Assembly (NCBI RefSeq): GCF_000346485.2
Contig: NZ_KQ976354.1
Coordinates: 8,149,006-8,213,005 of the forward strand
Direction of reading: 5' to 3'
From: Scytonema hofmannii PCC 7110
Lineage (GTDB): Bacteria > Cyanobacteriota > Cyanobacteriia > Cyanobacteriales > Nostocaceae
Length of the DNA stretch: 64,000 nt
A program made the position numbers and the translations under genes. Of this stretch, positions 61,358-64,000 are shown piece by piece (position 1 is the stretch's first letter; every line of letters begins with the position of its first letter). Below the pieces are notes generated by a model that was given only the letters and a program-made list of their open reading frames with translations, was not told the origin of the DNA and searched no databases.

Positions 61358-62836
61358 ATGAGTGACTTAGTTTTCCTATCTGCCCATCAACTGGCTCAAA
61401 TGATTCGCGATCGCATTGTTTCTGCTGTTGAAGTTACCGAGGCTTATCTAGCTCAAATCGCTAAACATAACGCGAAGTTAAATGCGATTTGCACGTTGGA
61501 TGAAGATAATGCCCGAGCCAGAGCCAAGCTTGCAGATGAAGCCTTAGCCAGAGGAGAAAATTGGGGTGCTTTGCATGGCGTTCCCATCACGATTAAAGAT
61601 ATTTTTGAAACTGCCGGACTCCGCACTACAGCTGGTTACATTCCCCTCAAAGACTACATTCCTCAACAGGATGCAACTGTTGTTGCTCGGCTTCGGGCAG
61701 CCGGAGCCATCATCCTGGGAAAAACAAATATGGCAGAGCTAGCTGGTGATTTTCAGAGTACGAATTCTCTCTTCCCACAGGTGAATAATCCCTGGAATGT
61801 TAATTACACAGCAGGTGGTAGTTCAGGAGGTAGTGCTGCTGCTGTTGCTGGCGGACTCTCATCGTTAGATATCAGCAACGATATTGCTGGTTCCGTGCGC
61901 CAACCCGCTCATTTCTGTGGTGTCTATGGTTTAAAACCCACAGATCGCCGTATCTCCACAGCCGGAGCAATTCCAGAAGTACCAGGAATGCCCTATTGTC
62001 TCCGACAAATGATAACTGTAGGCTGTTTTGCTCGCTCGCTCAAAGACATTCAAATCTGCTTTTCACTAATTGCTGGAGCCGATCTTCGCCGTCCTGATGT
62101 GCCGCCAATTTCGCTGGATACGCCCTCTGGTAAGTCTTTAAAAGACCTCAAAATTGCTTGGATTGATGAATGGGTGGAAGTCCCTGTAAATTCTGAAATT
62201 CGATCCGCAATGCAGGTAATTGCACAAAAACTTTCTCAAGAGGGTGCTTGTGTTGAACGCTGGCTTCTTAAAGATTTCGATCTATCGACAGTATGGAACT
62301 TATATGGACGGATAGCAGCTTACATTAACAACTACGCCCAACCCAAGGATCGCTATAATATTCGACGCAGCTTTGAATTACTCTTTCGCACAGCCACTCA
62401 AGGCGACAAGAAACTCCGAGAATTAGGGAATTTCAGCCGCTTTCTACCCGAACTTCTAAATCCCAGTTTAAGAGGATATTTTGAAACTCTTACCGAGCGC
62501 GATCGCTTCATTGCCCAAATGGACTCTGCTTTGGAATCATGGGATGTGTGGCTCACTCCTGTAGCGGCAACTCCAGCATTTACCCATCGTCCAGCTTGGA
62601 GTGCTATTGACATTGAGGGCAAGCCCTATCCTCATGGAATCGCCAATGGAGCCTACACCATACCATTTAATCTTAGCGGTCATCCTGCTGTAGTGATTCC
62701 CATTGGGCAAACTCAGAATAGTTTACCAATTGGACTGCAAATTGTTGGGAAGCGATGGCGAGAGATGGAATTGTTGGCAATCGCTGAAGAACTTAACAAA
62801 GTGGTTGGTAATTTCCAACATCCATCTGGCTATTGA
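61358..62836 (+). CDS. Amidase signature family enzyme
   Basis: A 492-residue amidase. GVPITIKDIFETAG holds the catalytic Lys, GGSSGGSAAAVAGG the cis-Ser, and ISNDIAGSVRQPAHFCGVYGLKPT the nucleophilic Ser, although the usual GSDxGGS reads SNDIAGS (Gly to Ala). Family members hydrolyse amides such as amino-acid amides or nitrile-derived amides; here the substrate is unknown. Likely regulated by the divergent TetR. Confidence 0.9.
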   Translation: MSDLVFLSAHQLAQMIRDRIVSAVEVTEAYLAQIAKHNAKLNAICTLDEDNARARAKLADEALARGENWGALHGVPITIKDIFETAGLRTTAGYIPLKDYIPQQDATVVARLRAAGAIILGKTNMAELAGDFQSTNSLFPQVNNPWNVNYTAGGSSGGSAAAVAGGLSSLDISNDIAGSVRQPAHFCGVYGLKPTDRRISTAGAIPEVPGMPYCLRQMITVGCFARSLKDIQICFSLIAGADLRRPDVPPISLDTPSGKSLKDLKIAWIDEWVEVPVNSEIRSAMQVIAQKLSQEGACVERWLLKDFDLSTVWNLYGRIAAYINNYAQPKDRYNIRRSFELLFRTATQGDKKLRELGNFSRFLPELLNPSLRGYFETLTERDRFIAQMDSALESWDVWLTPVAATPAFTHRPAWSAIDIEGKPYPHGIANGAYTIPFNLSGHPAVVIPIGQTQNSLPIGLQIVGKRWREMELLAIAEELNKVVGNFQHPSGY

Positions 62837-62857
62837 ATATTTATTCTAATAAGGAAA

Positions 62858-63036
62858 TTAAACTATTGCCCGTTTGAAAAGCCCTGAAGCAAACGTTGGA
62901 AATTCAGTGTTAATTTGGGCTGCTTGGGCGATTTGCACCAGTCGTTCTGTGGCTTCAACAGAAATTTTCACTGGACTTTCAGAGATTGCATAGTTACCCG
63001 ACTGGATAACCGCACCTTTGTGTTTAAGCACTGTAT
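62858..63036 (-). pseudogene. C-terminal fragment of an NAD(P)-dependent oxidoreductase
   Basis: A minus-strand frame reads KHKGAVIQSGNYAISESPVKIS then VQIAQAAQINTEFPTFASGLF, resembling the C-terminus of imine-reductase-like or 6-phosphogluconate-dehydrogenase-like NAD(P) enzymes. No start and no Rossmann part exist. It is cut off by an inverted-repeat segment beginning near 63065. Confidence 0.4.
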
Positions 63037-63064
63037 TATTGTTTACACAAAAAGTTAATAATAT

Positions 63065-63450
63065 ATCTGTCTGATGGTCGTAATAACATCTACTCCCACT
63101 AAGTAAAACTGAAAAAATCAGACTACATATGATTTATTTTAGACTAACCCTGTTTTCTTGCAGGGTCCTTTTCTTTTTTACTGAGGTGAGTCTTTTAGCT
63201 GATGACGTCATTGAGGTAAAACAGGTGAACCGTAAGGATTAAAACCGTACTACAAGCTTATGGGGTATCAGGTAAATAGTGCATGACAGCAGACAATCAC
63301 ACCTCACAAAGCGGTTTTGATAACATTAAACAAAGAAAAACCCTGCAATAAGACCTGGTAAGAGAGTAAATGCAGGGGTGGAAAAATTACAGATATTAAT
63401 CTTTAAGTTTTACTTACTGAGGGTAGATGTTATACGACCATTAGGTAGAT
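63065..63450. mobile_element. MITE-like element with imperfect terminal inverted repeats
   Basis: The arm 63065-63110 (with tggtcgtaataacatctac and aagtaaaac) is the approximate complement of 63406-63450 (gttttactta, gtagatgttatacgacca). Inner complementary pieces 'ccctg..ttttcttgcagggt' and 'aaagaaaaaccctgca' also pair. There is no coding capacity. A clear target duplication could not be found. Confidence 0.45.
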
Positions 63451-63653
63451 CTAATATGAAGTTTTTATGTGATGACTAATACATTCACTACAACAATAAT
63501 TTAAATGAATATAATTGTTAGCAAAATAAAAGCTTCTAGCCTGAAAAATGCGGCTCTTCAGTACTTGTTATGCTAAAATAACAAGTACTGAAGAGGGAAC
63601 AGGGAACAGGGAACGGGGAACAGTGAAGAAAGAAACGAAGTTTTCTGTTTGCC

Positions 63654-63941
63654 TTGCCTGATAACATTTTTGTAAATCTAACAGTTATGGTAAGGAAAAA
63701 AGGTATTAAAGCTTTAACGGAAATTCTGGATATAGAAGGGGTAAAAGTCATATCCCATCGGCTTCATGCTGGAATTGGACTTATACTACAAACCGAATCA
63801 ATTTCTGATTATAGTATTTGCCTACGTTGTGGAACCGTAAGTCATAGATTACATCAAAATCATCGATACATAGTAAAAGACTTACCATTTGGAGAAAAAC
63901 CAGTTTTTTTAGAAATAAACTTTTATACAATTCAAATGTGA
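63654..63941 (+). CDS. ISL3-family transposase, N-terminal frame (second copy)
   Basis: Same 95-residue frame as at 2440-2727, with the identical stop before CEVC. Its conservation between two insertion sites argues that the frame break does not prevent movement, or that both came from the same inactive donor with help in trans. Confidence 0.85.
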   Translation: MPDNIFVNLTVMVRKKGIKALTEILDIEGVKVISHRLHAGIGLILQTESISDYSICLRCGTVSHRLHQNHRYIVKDLPFGEKPVFLEINFYTIQM

Positions 63942-63942
63942 G

Positions 63943-64000
63943 GTGTGTAAAAAACCTTTTAGTGAAGAATTAGATTTCGTAAGCCGAAAAAGGACATATA
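63943..64000 (+). CDS. ISL3-family transposase, catalytic frame (second copy, cut by window)
   Basis: Only the first codons (MCKKPFSEELDFVSRKRTY) are visible; identical to the frame at 2729. Confidence 0.8.
   Translation, partial: MCKKPFSEELDFVSRKRTY

Larger units (their letters stand above)
46525..64000. mobile_element. nifD excision element, one end only
   Basis: Begins at the nifD break and continues past the window, so it is at least 17.5 kb if uninterrupted. xisA lies 119 bases inside the border and points inward. The interior is rich in pseudogenes, partial duplications and foreign genes. The far border with the nifD 5' part is not visible, so the end is an assumption. Confidence 0.75.
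63552..64000 (+). mobile_element. Second copy of the ISL3-type element, left part
   Basis: Identical to bases 2338-2786 as far as the window goes, including the palindrome, heptamers and the frame break. The flank before it (aaaaatgc) differs from GAATATAA, showing an independent insertion. Confidence 0.93.

Noticed and set aside
2338..64000. The two ISL3-type copies could bound a 61-kb composite transposon
   Set aside because: They are direct copies with different flanking bases, the left one has its own 8-bp target duplication, and the interval holds core chromosomal genes. Independent insertions explain them better.
1..64000. tRNA or rRNA genes
   Set aside because: No cloverleaf-like or rRNA sequence was recognised by eye; a dedicated scan would be needed to exclude a tRNA.

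Overview
The window comes from a filamentous, heterocyst-forming, nitrogen-fixing cyanobacterium (Nostocales-like). The evidence is GCGATCGC-type palindromes throughout, dense tandem heptamer repeats between genes, cyanobacterial housekeeping genes (crtR, DUF3086/DUF3119, plsY), and a nif cluster in which two genes are interrupted by developmentally excised DNA elements. No rRNA, tRNA or CRISPR array was recognised.

Layout. 1-5.3 kb: 5' part of der, toxin-antitoxin debris, a truncated methyltransferase, and a complete ISL3-type insertion sequence (2338-4233, 8-bp target duplication GAATATAA) that carries a four-helix-bundle passenger gene. 5.4-27.4 kb: mostly chromosomal genes. These are plsY, DUF3086, DUF3119 and an MlaE-type permease; sppA, aroH, crtR and pyk; a RelE-type toxin-antitoxin pair; a retropepsin / 7TM-transglutaminase-like / ATP-grasp operon; an iron-uptake-type porin; a hydrogenase maturation protease; and an SLH-fasciclin-barrel protein. 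27.9-46.5 kb: nif cluster on the minus strand, in transcription order nifD(3' end), nifK, Mo-nitrogenase-associated gene, nifE, nifN, nifX, DUF269 gene, CCE_0567-type gene, nifW, hesA, hesB, fdxH.

nifE is split by a 9549-bp element (33746-43294). Both junctions carry GTGAACC, and precise recombination between these copies restores a 491-codon nifE. The element encodes a large serine recombinase of XisF type next to one border. Its cargo is toxin-antitoxin pairs, Uma2-like genes, a membrane protein and many broken genes. nifD is split near its 3' end by a second element that starts at about 46525, encodes the tyrosine recombinase XisA, and runs off the right edge of the window (at least 17.5 kb). 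The two interruptions therefore use unrelated recombinase chemistries.

The visible part of the nifD element is a patchwork. It holds an O-antigen-ligase pseudogene, a NIDO/PEP-CTERM-like secreted protein, partial copies of both that have fused into a chimeric ORF, a split DUF2887/DUF4351 nuclease gene, two GC-rich oxidoreductase genes, a collapsed Tn7-like (TniQ) remnant, a divergent tetR-amidase pair with a clear palindromic operator, a MITE-like inverted-repeat segment, and the start of a second copy of the ISL3-type element.

How the genes work together. nifDK encode the MoFe protein. nifE and nifN encode the cofactor scaffold. nifX, the DUF269 gene, the CCE_0567-type gene, nifW, hesA, hesB and fdxH support cofactor and Fe-S assembly and electron supply. 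Full function requires excision of both elements in the differentiating heterocyst.
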